Below are positions 1 to 8,847 of a DNA stretch of 64,000 nucleotides, piece after piece. Made by a program: the position numbers and the translations under genes. Origin of the DNA: Planctomycetaceae bacterium (lineage in GTDB: Bacteria; Planctomycetota; Planctomycetia; Pirellulales; Pirellulaceae); NCBI GenBank assembly GCA_027487485.1, contig JAIYDN010000084.1:124001-188000 (forward strand). Direction: 5' to 3'. The notes beneath the pieces are model-generated. The model saw nothing but the letters and a program-made list of their open reading frames with translations. It did not search any database and was not told where the DNA came from. Numbering within the stretch: position 1 is the first letter of the stretch; every line of letters starts with the position of its first letter.

Positions 1-2829
1 ATGTACCATCGTTCGGCTATCGATGCGAATTCAACCACGGGTCTTCAGTTAACGAAACGCGCCAATGACCAGAAGGATGTGAATGAACCAATTTTTTCCC
101 GCGATGGGCGCTTCTTGTTTTACTCCCAAGATTCCACCCCTGGCGACTCGTTCGAATACGACAAGGATTCCAACAAGCAAATCTACGTTGTCAAACGGAT
201 CGATCTTCAAACGGGTGAATCATCGAACTACATCACAGGCCCAGGAGGAGCGTGTCGACCTGTCCCCTCGCCCGACGGGAAGTCGATCGCATTTGTACGA
301 CGCGTGGGTGCGAAAACGGGCCTGCACGTGCTCGATATCGAATCCGGAGCGATCCGACTTGTTTACGATGAACTTGAACGGGACATGCAAGAAGCATGGG
401 CGATTCACGGGGTGTATCCGACCTACGCATGGACACCCGATGGCGAACACGTCATCGCTTGGGCGAAAGGAAAAATTCGAAAGATATCCATTTCGGAAGG
501 AACTGCACAAGAAATACCGTTTCATGTGGTCGACTCTCGTGAAATGCGGAAGCCGGTTCGATTTCCCGTCGAAGTGGCTCCGGAGAATTTCACAGCCAAG
601 ATGCTTCGCTGGGTACAAGTTTCACCGCAAGGAAACCAAGTCGTTTTCCAATCCTTGGGGTATCTATATGTACGAGACTTGCCTGAAGGGGAACCACGCC
701 GACTGACAACCCAGTCGGATCATTTCGAGTTTTACCCTAGCTATTCGGCAGATGGCAAACACATCGTTTACACCACTTGGGATGATGAGAAACTTGGAAC
801 GGTCCGCGTCGTGAATTCGGACCCTGACGATGCCGAATCCTGGAAAGTGACCTCGCAGCCAGGTCATTACGTTGAACCCACCTTCTCGCCTGATGGACAA
901 ACCATTGTGTACCGCAAATCTTCGGATGGGTACTTGCGATCGCCACTTTGGTCGCGAGAGCCGGGTTTGTACCGAGTGCCATCGCGCGGAGGCGAACCAA
1001 CGAAGATACGCTCCGCAGGTTCCAATCCGCAGTTTGCCACCGATAACGACCGTGTATTCTTCATCGATAGCAGCGGAACCAAAGACGTCGACAATCTTGG
1101 ACTCCATTCGATTGGCCTGGACGGCAAAGACGAACGAAAGCACTGCAATAGTCAATGGGGAACGAATTATAGAGTATCTCCGGATGGCAAATGGATTGCA
1201 TTCATCGAGCGTTTCAATGTGTTTCTTGTTCCGCTGTTGCATACCGGAAGCACACTTGAAATTGGGCCATCCAACACTTCATTACCAACCGCCAAGATGA
1301 GTCAAGCGTCTGGGGACTTTGTCCATTTTTCGGGCGATAGTCAATCGCTGCACTGGACGGTTGGTCCCACCCTTTACACTCAGTCGATGAAACAAGCATT
1401 CCCTTTTCTCCGAAGTGAAGGTCAAGGTGAGGATGGACAGGAAAAGATCGAACCGGTGAAAACAGAACTAGGGTTCGAACATCCTACGGCAAAACCAGAG
1501 TCGACGATCGCCTTTCTTGGCGCGAAGATCATCACCATGGGAGAGCAAGGAGTGATCGAGAACGGAACCATCGTGATCGAAAACAATCGAATTCTGGCCG
1601 TTGGCAAAAAGGGTGAAATTGAGATTCCAGAAGGGGCAACCAAAGTGAAGGTTCCCGGAATGGTCATCATGCCAGGATTTATCGACACACACGCGCACGG
1701 TCCCGCGGAAACGGATGGTATCCAACCCGAAGCGAATTGGGTGAACTACGCCAGGCTCGCTTTCGGCGTCACAACCATCCATGACCCATCCAACGATACG
1801 CAAGGGATTTTTTCCGCAAGCGAAATGGTGAAAGCCGGAACAACGCTTGGCCCTCGTATTTTCTCCACCGGAACGATCATCTACGGGGCTGCCGGCAGCT
1901 TTAAGGCCGAAATCGATAGCCTAGACGACGCGAAGTTTCATTTGAATCGTATGAAAGCCGCTGGAGCCTTGAGTGTTAAGAGCTACAACCAGCCAAGACG
2001 CGATCAGCGTCAGCAAGTGATTGCGGCTGCCAGGGAACTTGAAATGATGGTGGTGCCCGAAGGTGGTTCGACCTTCATGCACAACATGACCATGATCGTC
2101 GATGGTCATACGGGGATCGAACACACGCTGAGTGTCCAAACGGCCTACGATGATGTGATGGATTTGTGGCGTGGTACCGATGTTGGTTACACACCAACCC
2201 TTTGCGTTGCATACGGCGGTATCTCCGGGGAACGCTATTGGTACCAACACGATGACCTGTGGACACATCCACGGCTGAACGCGTTTATTCCCAAGGCGAT
2301 TTTGCATCCTCGTTCTCGGCGACGCGAAAAAGCTCCTCTCGAAGACTACAACCATATTCGTGTTGCAGAGATTGCGAAGCAAGTGGTCGAACAAGGTGGG
2401 ATGGTTCAGGCGGGCGGTCACGGACAACTGAACGGCATCGACACTCATTGGGAGATGTGGAGCTTCGTGCAGGGCGGCATGAGCAATATGGATTCGCTGC
2501 GATGCGGAACGATCCTGGGTGCCAAGTACTTGGGGCTCGATGGTTCGATCGGATCTTTGGAACCAGGTAAGCTTGCCGATCTTGTTGTGTTTGAACGGGG
2601 ACAAGACCCCACGAAGGATATTCGTGCAACACAAGAAATTGCGATGGTCATGGCTAACGGTAGATTGTTCGACGCAATGACGATGGCCGAGATCGGTGGC
2701 GAAGAAATCCCAGCCCCAGCATTCTTCTTCCATGATCCAAGCCAACAAACAGGCGGTTCCATGCCGCGCGTTCGCGGCTGTGGTTGCTGCCGACCTGGTG
2801 GACTGCCAAGTTGGATGATTGAAGAGTAA
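1..2829 (+). CDS. Propeller-amidohydrolase fusion, 5' end outside window
   Basis: Two-part protein. Residues 1 to about 430 carry repeated PD40/TolB-type propeller blades (FSPDGQTIVYR and similar 'SPDG' signatures). From about residue 505 an amidohydrolase domain begins, with the metal-binding motif GFIDTHAHG near residue 562, a later GGHGQLNGIDTH stretch near 800, and the C-terminal KLADLVVF typical of the fold. Family members normally have a signal peptide and about 130 further N-terminal residues ahead of the MYHRS-like segment; neither is seen here, so the ATG at base 1 is probably an internal Met and the gene starts upstream of the window. Probable role: hydrolysis of an unknown amide or cyclic substrate, likely periplasmic. 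The C-terminus holds an odd CGCC cluster. Family confident, substrate unknown. Confidence 0.85.
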   Translation: MYHRSAIDANSTTGLQLTKRANDQKDVNEPIFSRDGRFLFYSQDSTPGDSFEYDKDSNKQIYVVKRIDLQTGESSNYITGPGGACRPVPSPDGKSIAFVRRVGAKTGLHVLDIESGAIRLVYDELERDMQEAWAIHGVYPTYAWTPDGEHVIAWAKGKIRKISISEGTAQEIPFHVVDSREMRKPVRFPVEVAPENFTAKMLRWVQVSPQGNQVVFQSLGYLYVRDLPEGEPRRLTTQSDHFEFYPSYSADGKHIVYTTWDDEKLGTVRVVNSDPDDAESWKVTSQPGHYVEPTFSPDGQTIVYRKSSDGYLRSPLWSREPGLYRVPSRGGEPTKIRSAGSNPQFATDNDRVFFIDSSGTKDVDNLGLHSIGLDGKDERKHCNSQWGTNYRVSPDGKWIAFIERFNVFLVPLLHTGSTLEIGPSNTSLPTAKMSQASGDFVHFSGDSQSLHWTVGPTLYTQSMKQAFPFLRSEGQGEDGQEKIEPVKTELGFEHPTAKPESTIAFLGAKIITMGEQGVIENGTIVIENNRILAVGKKGEIEIPEGATKVKVPGMVIMPGFIDTHAHGPAETDGIQPEANWVNYARLAFGVTTIHDPSNDTQGIFSASEMVKAGTTLGPRIFSTGTIIYGAAGSFKAEIDSLDDAKFHLNRMKAAGALSVKSYNQPRRDQRQQVIAAARELEMMVVPEGGSTFMHNMTMIVDGHTGIEHTLSVQTAYDDVMDLWRGTDVGYTPTLCVAYGGISGERYWYQHDDLWTHPRLNAFIPKAILHPRSRRREKAPLEDYNHIRVAEIAKQVVEQGGMVQAGGHGQLNGIDTHWEMWSFVQGGMSNMDSLRCGTILGAKYLGLDGSIGSLEPGKLADLVVFERGQDPTKDIRATQEIAMVMANGRLFDAMTMAEIGGEEIPAPAFFFHDPSQQTGGSMPRVRGCGCCRPGGLPSWMIEE

Positions 2830-2890
2830 TCACGACACCGCGAAACCCCTTCAATAACGCCAGCGACGGAATGGAAATGACAATTCGTTG

Positions 2891-3763
2891 ATGAAAGAGA
2901 CCATGCGAAATCTTATGCAGTCAATCATTTTCGCGTGCTTGACCGCTTTGACGATCTGTGACATCCATTCGTTACCGGCTGCGGATCCAAGGGACATTCC
3001 CAAGCTAACTGGAATGCGTGCCCCGCGTCATGGGAACCTTTACGTGATTGCGCACCGAGGTGCCCACGATGGAATTCCTGAAAACACGTTGGCGGCCTAT
3101 CGCAGCGCCATTGACCTTGAATGCGATTTCGTAGAAATCGACGTTCGAACGACCCTTGATGGCGTCTTAGTAAGCATTCACAATGCTACCATCGACGCTT
3201 ACACCCTAGATGGTACGAAGGGGAACGTTGCAGAGATGACCTTCGCGGACCTTCGCAAAGTCGACATCGGTAGTCGGGTTGGTTCTCATTGGAGCCAAGA
3301 AAGAATTCCATCAGTCGCAGAGATTTTGCAGCTTTGCAAAGGGAAAATCGGCGTGTATCTCGATGTCAAGCAAGCATCCATTGCAAGCTTAGCAGCGTTG
3401 GTAAAAGAAAACGACTGCGAGCTTGACACGCTTTGGTACATTTCCGATTCTAGAATCGATGAGCTGAAGCGGCATTCTTCAAAATCATGGCCAATGCCTG
3501 ACCCTGGTCCGGAGAAAAATCTCCCCGCTTTGCTGAAGGCCTACAACCCATCGGTAGTTGCTTCGGTTTGGCGTCATTGCTCGCAACAGTTTGTGGAGAC
3601 ATGCCATCGGTCCAATGCGATCGTTCTTGTCGATGACCAAGGGCCGGACACATGGAAATCGCTTCTTGAATGGAAAGCTGACGGTATCCAAACCGATCAA
3701 CCAGCAGCATTGATCGCACATTTGAAAAGTCTTTCCGGCACGCTTACTAGCGATCGAAAGTAA
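2891..3763 (+). CDS. Glycerophosphodiester phosphodiesterase family protein
   Basis: Secreted GDPD-fold protein of about 290 residues. A hydrophobic segment (residues about 10-25) ending near LPAADP looks like a signal peptide. Catalytic signatures follow in order: IAHRGAHDGIPENT (His-Arg pair and Glu), FVEIDVRTTLDG (Glu-Asp metal ligands), SIHNAT (general-acid His), and near the end the family's ADGIQTDQP motif. The family hydrolyses glycerophosphodiesters to glycerol-3-phosphate and an alcohol, supporting phosphate or glycerol scavenging. One oddity is HN where most members have HD after the catalytic His. The ATG at 2891 is chosen over an immediately preceding TTG; 2903 is also possible. 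It lies 61 bp after the amidohydrolase, so co-transcription is possible but unproven. Confidence 0.88.
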   Translation: MKETMRNLMQSIIFACLTALTICDIHSLPAADPRDIPKLTGMRAPRHGNLYVIAHRGAHDGIPENTLAAYRSAIDLECDFVEIDVRTTLDGVLVSIHNATIDAYTLDGTKGNVAEMTFADLRKVDIGSRVGSHWSQERIPSVAEILQLCKGKIGVYLDVKQASIASLAALVKENDCELDTLWYISDSRIDELKRHSSKSWPMPDPGPEKNLPALLKAYNPSVVASVWRHCSQQFVETCHRSNAIVLVDDQGPDTWKSLLEWKADGIQTDQPAALIAHLKSLSGTLTSDRK

Positions 3764-3927
3764 TCGAACAAGGGCGCTGCCGGACGTCACCGTCGCTCAT
3801 GCCCCCACCTGGATAAGATCGTCGGAACAGGATTTTAATTTCCCATTTCACACGATTGTGGCCTGCCGAATGCACAGGCCATCAACGGAGTAAAATTCGT
3901 TGATTCAATATTGGAGAAGGAATTGAA

Positions 3928-4806
3928 ATGGCAATCGCAACAAAAAGCAGGACGCAATCCGAGAAACCCGTTTGGTTTATCACAGGCTGTTCAACTGGAT
4001 TTGGGCGTCAGATCGCAACGCATGTGCTGGAGCTAGGATACCCAACAGTGGTTACCTCGCGCGATCCGGACGACATAAGCGACTTGGCAGATCTTGGGGA
4101 CGCTTTGGTGCTGGAACTGGATGTCACTGATAGAAAGCAAGCCGAAGCAGCTGTGAAGGCCGCAGAAGATCACTTCGGTCGTATCGATGTGCTGGTGAAT
4201 AACGCTGGCATCGGATACTTTGCAGCGGTTGAGGAAAGCGATGAAGATGAAGTTCGCAAGATGTTTGACGTGAATGTGTTCGGCTTGTGTCGCATGATTC
4301 ATGTGGTTCTACCAGGCATGCGAGAACGTCGCCAAGGCTTCATCGTTAACTTGTCATCCATAGCTGGACTAAGATCCTTCCCGGCACTTGGCTATTACAA
4401 TTCCACGAAGTTTGCCGTCGAGGGGCTATCGGAAGCCTTGTGGCAAGAGGTGGAGCCTTTGGGGATCAAGGTGATGTTAGTCGAACCAAGTGGATTCCGA
4501 ACAGACTGGGCTGGTCGATCCGCGAACGAAACGGAATATCCGATTGCCGACTACGCCGATACGGCTGATAAAAATATTCGCCAATTGCGCGCGGCTTCTG
4601 GCAACCAAGCAGGCGACCCAGTGCGCGCGGCCGAGGCGATCGTACAAGCTGTAGAATCTCTCTACCCACCTCATCGATTGCTGCTTGGCAATGACGCCTA
4701 CGATGGTGCGATTGCGAAGCTGGATGAATTACGAGCTGAGTTTATTGAATGGGAAACTGTTTCGCGTGGAGCTGACTTCCCCGAGGCCCACGTTCAAGAA
4801 GCCTAG
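3928..4806 (+). CDS. Short-chain dehydrogenase/reductase (SDR)
   Basis: Classical SDR of 292 residues. The Rossmann nucleotide motif TGCSTGFG lies near residues 19-26, NNAG near 91-94, the catalytic Ser in NLSSIAGL near 142, and the Tyr/Lys pair in YYNSTKFAVEG near 156-160. The catalytic tetrad is therefore complete. The cofactor is NAD(P)H and the substrate cannot be deduced. The sequence resembles the group annotated simply as 'oxidoreductase'. A purine-rich GGAGAAGG stretch lies upstream of the ATG and supports the start. It is followed by a hairpin and then by a convergent histidine kinase gene, so it is probably monocistronic. Confidence 0.92.
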   Translation: MAIATKSRTQSEKPVWFITGCSTGFGRQIATHVLELGYPTVVTSRDPDDISDLADLGDALVLELDVTDRKQAEAAVKAAEDHFGRIDVLVNNAGIGYFAAVEESDEDEVRKMFDVNVFGLCRMIHVVLPGMRERRQGFIVNLSSIAGLRSFPALGYYNSTKFAVEGLSEALWQEVEPLGIKVMLVEPSGFRTDWAGRSANETEYPIADYADTADKNIRQLRAASGNQAGDPVRAAEAIVQAVESLYPPHRLLLGNDAYDGAIAKLDELRAEFIEWETVSRGADFPEAHVQEA

Positions 4807-4845
4807 CCTCTCACCTCAGTGCCTCACCTCAGTATCCAATTCTAA

Positions 4846-4878
4846 GAACATGGTTGCCCCTAAACCTGGGCCATGTTC
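4846..4878. terminator. Stem-loop between convergent genes
   Basis: GAACATGG and CCATGTTC form an 8-bp perfect stem, extended by CCC/GGG after a small bulge, with an 8-base loop. It lies in the 93-bp gap between the SDR gene (+) and the hybrid kinase gene (-), where a bidirectional terminator is expected. There is no strong U-tract, so termination is inference. Confidence 0.4.
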
Positions 4879-4899
4879 AACTTAGTTTCCATTTCCGAG

Positions 4900-7764
4900 T
4901 TAGGCTTTGCGAGATTGTACGGCGCCCCATTGTTGGCAGGCACGAATCAATTCAGATTTATCAATCGGCTTCGTTAGCCAAATATCACAACCCGATTCCA
5001 AGCACTTGAACTGATCAGCCTCCATGGCATGCGCTGTCAAGGCCAGGATCGGAACTGAGAACCCCTTGCTCCTCAATGTTTGTGTCGCTTGATAGCCATC
5101 CATCTCGGGCATTTGCATATCCATCAAAACAATGTCCACCGGTGGCGGTATGCAAATCGCAGCATCCACGGCCCCACCAATACAGAGTTTTTCCACAGCC
5201 AACCTTCCATTTTCCGCGATGTCGACGACGGCACCTGCCTTGGAAAGATGAAAGGAGATCAAGCGTTGATTGTCTGGGCCATCTTCGACCAACAAAATCC
5301 TCACTCCCTTCAATGGTAACGGACTACTTTGTAGTTCTTGGTCACTAGTCTTGCGTTGGACCGATGGCGTGGTGGTGGATTGGTCGACGTGCGAAATCGA
5401 ATGAATCCATTCGAGCTCGTCCAGATCGCCAGTTGCGATCGTCAGCGAAAAGATACTTCCCGTCCCCGGCTCCGAAGTAACATGAATGTCGCCACCCAGG
5501 ATCTCGGCAAGTCGTTTGCTGATCCGCAAGCCAAGACCTGTTCCGCCAAACTTGCGAGTGGTGGAAGCGTCCGCCTGCTCAAACGGGCGAAACAATTTTG
5601 CAATTTGTTCCTTATCGATTCCGATTCCGGTATCGATGACATCAATACAAAGTTGGGATTGCCTGTCGCGATCGGTATGGATCGAAAGCGTGATGCTACC
5701 CGATTCGGTAAACTTGATTGCATTGCCAATCAGATTCACAAGAATTTGCCGCAAACGGGTCGGATCTGTTTGAATCGATTTTGGTATCGGCGCCTTGGCA
5801 TCCAGAGTCAATGCAAGTCCTTTCGCCTGGGCCTTTAACTTCATGAGCTCCAGCACATCTTGAGCGATCTCCAGAGGCGAGACGGCAATATGCTCTACGA
5901 TCAACTTGTCTGCTTCGATTTTAGAAATGTCTAAGATATCATTGATGATCGACAATAGGTGCTGGCCATTCCGCTTGATCGTTTCGATACACTCGGCTTT
6001 GGAGACTTCCGATAAGGTATTGGTAGACTCTTCGGCTAAGATGTCTGCATATCCAAGGATGGCGGTCATCGGGGTACGAATCTCGTGACTCATGTTGGCA
6101 AGAAATTCAGTTTTGGCACGATTCGCGTATTCTGCCGCAGCATGAGCCGCCAGAAGGCTTTGTTGAGCATGAATACGATTCGTAACATCTGCAGCGTAAC
6201 CATGAAAAAGTACTGAACCGTCGCTCTCAAATTCCGGAATGCAATCGATGGAAATCCATCGAACGGTCCCATCGCCAAATCGCAATCGAAATTCGTGTAA
6301 AAATGGACCAGCCTCTTTAGATGCTAGTTGGATTTTCTCCATGAATAAAGCAGAGTCATCTGGGTGATGAAACTCGAGCACTTTCGAGCCATCCTCGACG
6401 ATTTCCTCCGGGCGGACTCCGTGGATTTCAAACATGCGTTCGCTGGCGTAAGGGAAACAGAAAGTGCCATCCGGGCGCAGGCGAAATTGGTAAACGACGC
6501 CTGGCAAGCGACTCGCTAGCTTCTCGAGCCTTCTCGTCGCCTCATTCTTTGCCTCGTTGACTTGCTCTCGCCCGCGTATCGAAGCAACAAACTGCCCAAC
6601 CATCTTTGCAAAATCAATTTCCTCGATGGACAGCGAATCTCTAAGGGTCGATCCAAAAGCCAATGTTCCCACCAATTGCTTACCATACAGCAACGGTACC
6701 GCAACCACGCTCATTATACCCAATCGAAACAATGCAGCACCGTGTTCGGCCGACGCTAGGTCGTCGCCGCTCAAATAGATCAACTTCCGTGTTTGTGCGC
6801 ATAGACCGCAAACCTTTTCACCGAGATTGATCTCGCGATACTCCGCTTGCACTTGGGCAGATAAACCGGTAGATGCACGCAGATACAGCTTATCGCCCAC
6901 AAATTCATAATTCGTGATGATGTCGCAGTCTAAATGCTTGGCAAAGCGATTCAGAAGACCAAGCCAACCTTCCGGTTGAACGTCCGTAGTCAGTAGCTGT
7001 TCTGTGGTTTCGGCTAAAATTCTTAGACCATCCAATTGCTTCTGCAATGAAACTTCGCTCTCACTTCGGTTTGCCTCGGATTTCTTTACCTTAAGCTCCA
7101 CCCAAATCCCGGCCCCCCAGGCAAGAAGCATGACGATCATGACTGCGACACTCTCGGAAAAGTAACCTCGCAGTAGCTCATCGCTTGAGTAACTAGGCGT
7201 GATCCATTTTTGCTCCAACGCGACTGCGGATCCCAAGCCTGCAACCATAAACACGCACGCCGAAACAATACCAAGCCGCACGCTACCGCAAATGGTTGCG
7301 GTGATGGGAAGACTGATGCCGAGCGACAAGTAGTAGAGGTTGCCTGTCATCAAGAATGGTACAAGGGACCATAGCATTGCGATGCCTGCACCAATGCCCA
7401 ACAGCAATTCCTTACTTCGGATTCTTCGATAGATCGGAATCAGAGCTAACAACGTCAAACCGGTTGCCAGCAACGCAACTCGCGGGCTTGGTCTCTCGCT
7501 TGAATAGTTGATAGCTAAGTCAAAAAAACAAGCAACGCCTCCAACAACCCAAACGGCTGTTCCCGCAATCATTCGGGGATCATCGGCTTCCGCTCGCTTG
7601 TCAGGAGTTTTCAATTGACTGCACTCGAGAATTACATTGGTAATTGGCTTGGAGAAAGTTGCCCCAAGTTCTTGGTTGACGCCGTGTGAGTCAGTATACC
7701 ATCCGGTTCGCCCCTCAATCGCATGGTACCGGAAACTCGCTACTGAAGCCAAAACCGCCAGCAT
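4900..7764 (-). CDS. Membrane hybrid sensor histidine kinase (GAF-PAS-HisKA-HATPase-REC)
   Basis: Hybrid two-component kinase of up to 954 residues. Hydrophobic segments fill roughly residues 65-220 and give a membrane-embedded sensor region. A GAF domain follows (about 245-400), then a PAS/PAC domain (about 425-530), HisKA with the phospho-acceptor in SHEIRTP near 559, HATPase_c with NLIGNAIKF (about 681) and GGTGLGL (about 745), and a C-terminal receiver with VEDG, DMQMPEMDG (phospho-Asp near 885) and KPIDK. The receiver suggests relay to an unlinked Hpt protein or output regulator; none is adjacent. The ATG at 7764 leaves 64 unusual residues before the first membrane helix, so the internal Met at 7572 is a real alternative start. 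Divergent from the MBL gene. Confidence 0.93.
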   Translation of the reverse strand: MLAVLASVASFRYHAIEGRTGWYTDSHGVNQELGATFSKPITNVILECSQLKTPDKRAEADDPRMIAGTAVWVVGGVACFFDLAINYSSERPSPRVALLATGLTLLALIPIYRRIRSKELLLGIGAGIAMLWSLVPFLMTGNLYYLSLGISLPITATICGSVRLGIVSACVFMVAGLGSAVALEQKWITPSYSSDELLRGYFSESVAVMIVMLLAWGAGIWVELKVKKSEANRSESEVSLQKQLDGLRILAETTEQLLTTDVQPEGWLGLLNRFAKHLDCDIITNYEFVGDKLYLRASTGLSAQVQAEYREINLGEKVCGLCAQTRKLIYLSGDDLASAEHGAALFRLGIMSVVAVPLLYGKQLVGTLAFGSTLRDSLSIEEIDFAKMVGQFVASIRGREQVNEAKNEATRRLEKLASRLPGVVYQFRLRPDGTFCFPYASERMFEIHGVRPEEIVEDGSKVLEFHHPDDSALFMEKIQLASKEAGPFLHEFRLRFGDGTVRWISIDCIPEFESDGSVLFHGYAADVTNRIHAQQSLLAAHAAAEYANRAKTEFLANMSHEIRTPMTAILGYADILAEESTNTLSEVSKAECIETIKRNGQHLLSIINDILDISKIEADKLIVEHIAVSPLEIAQDVLELMKLKAQAKGLALTLDAKAPIPKSIQTDPTRLRQILVNLIGNAIKFTESGSITLSIHTDRDRQSQLCIDVIDTGIGIDKEQIAKLFRPFEQADASTTRKFGGTGLGLRISKRLAEILGGDIHVTSEPGTGSIFSLTIATGDLDELEWIHSISHVDQSTTTPSVQRKTSDQELQSSPLPLKGVRILLVEDGPDNQRLISFHLSKAGAVVDIAENGRLAVEKLCIGGAVDAAICIPPPVDIVLMDMQMPEMDGYQATQTLRSKGFSVPILALTAHAMEADQFKCLESGCDIWLTKPIDKSELIRACQQWGAVQSRKA

Positions 7765-7822
7765 ACCTTGCCAATTTTCAACCTTACTATCTCTCGCCCC
7801 ACGGGCTGGTTACACTTCATCC

Positions 7823-8641
7823 ATGGAAGTCATTACATTGCAATCAGGAAGCGCCGGCAACTGCGTATTCGTCCGAAGTGGGGAAACGCGTTTGCTTTTT
7901 GACGCAGGCATCAGCGGAAGCAACGCCCAGACGCGTTTGGCCAATTATGGCTATGACATTCGCGACTGCAACGCGTTGGTGTTATCGCATGAACACTCCG
8001 ATCACATCAGTGGTGTGGGCGTGTTTCATCGAAAATTCGGTCTACCTGTTTACGCCAATTTGCGAACTTGGAATGCGACTCGAGCGAAGCCATCGACGGG
8101 CTGCATGGGCAGTCCCAATCATTTCGTATCTGGCAGGCCGTTCCAGATTGGATCGCTGCGAATCGAAACTTTGAAAACTCCTCATGATGCTATCGACAGC
8201 GTCTGCTTCGTGATCGAAGACGTACATACGGGACATCGATTTGGTTTGTTTACGGACTTAGGCCACGTCTTCCCCGAAATTCAAGAAGTGATAGGCACTT
8301 TGGACGCGGTCCTGATCGAAAGCAACTACGATGAGGAAATGTTACGCACTGGCCCTTATCCGCAGCATTTGAAGAATCGCATTTCTGGCAAGCGTGGACA
8401 TCTATCCAACTCAGATGCAGCCGAGCTCCTGGACACATGCGATGCGAGCCAATTGCAATGGGCTTGCTTGGGGCACTTGTCCGCTCAGAACAATTCTCCC
8501 GACGTCGCCTTAGCCACCCACCGGCAGAAACTAGGAAATCGCTTCTCTCTTTTTTGCGCCGATCGCTACGGTGCCATGCAGTTACCAAAGATCAAGGAAC
8601 CTAAGTTCACGCTCCGTGCTGCTTGCCGAAGTATAGGCTAG
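7823..8641 (+). CDS. MBL-fold metallo-hydrolase, YycJ/WalJ-like
   Basis: Metallo-beta-lactamase-fold protein of 272 residues beginning MEVITLQSGSAGNC, the typical start of the YycJ group. The metal-binding motif LSHEHSDH lies near residue 54; later His/Asp ligands are in KTPHDAIDS and LFTDLGH, followed by IESNYD and LGHLSAQNNS. The family contains nucleic-acid-processing or phosphodiesterase-like enzymes; the real substrate is unknown. The reading frame is open back to 7637, but the conserved N-terminus begins at the ATG at 7823, which avoids overlap with the divergent kinase gene. Ends just before a hairpin that separates it from convergent lnt. Confidence 0.9.
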   Translation: MEVITLQSGSAGNCVFVRSGETRLLFDAGISGSNAQTRLANYGYDIRDCNALVLSHEHSDHISGVGVFHRKFGLPVYANLRTWNATRAKPSTGCMGSPNHFVSGRPFQIGSLRIETLKTPHDAIDSVCFVIEDVHTGHRFGLFTDLGHVFPEIQEVIGTLDAVLIESNYDEEMLRTGPYPQHLKNRISGKRGHLSNSDAAELLDTCDASQLQWACLGHLSAQNNSPDVALATHRQKLGNRFSLFCADRYGAMQLPKIKEPKFTLRAACRSIG

Positions 8642-8679
8642 TGATTAACGGGCATTAAACGCGGCTTTGAAACAATGTA

Positions 8680-8701
8680 GAACAGTTGTCCTCAACTGTT
8701 C
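8680..8701. terminator. 9-bp perfect hairpin between convergent genes
   Basis: GAACAGTTG pairs perfectly with CAACTGTTC around a TCCT loop. It lies 38 bp after the MBL gene stop, in the 206-bp gap to the convergent lnt gene. There is no U-tract. A second, weaker CCCCCAT...ATGGGGG pair lies at about 8717-8743. Nothing else was recognised in this gap. Confidence 0.4.
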
Positions 8702-8847
8702 ATGAAGCTTGCAGCAATCCCCCATCCCAAGTTCTCCCATGGGGGCACGATACGTCCGATTTCAGAATCGAAGAACGCCACGGAGACGTTGCACTCTCGT
8801 ATTTATCATCGTGATGGAAAACCTTGTACTCTAAATCAACGCGACCA

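Noticed and set aside
1921-2748. Long minus-strand open frame (275 codons)
   Set aside because: It is antisense to the conserved amidohydrolase domain, with composition typical of a shadow frame and no family resemblance.
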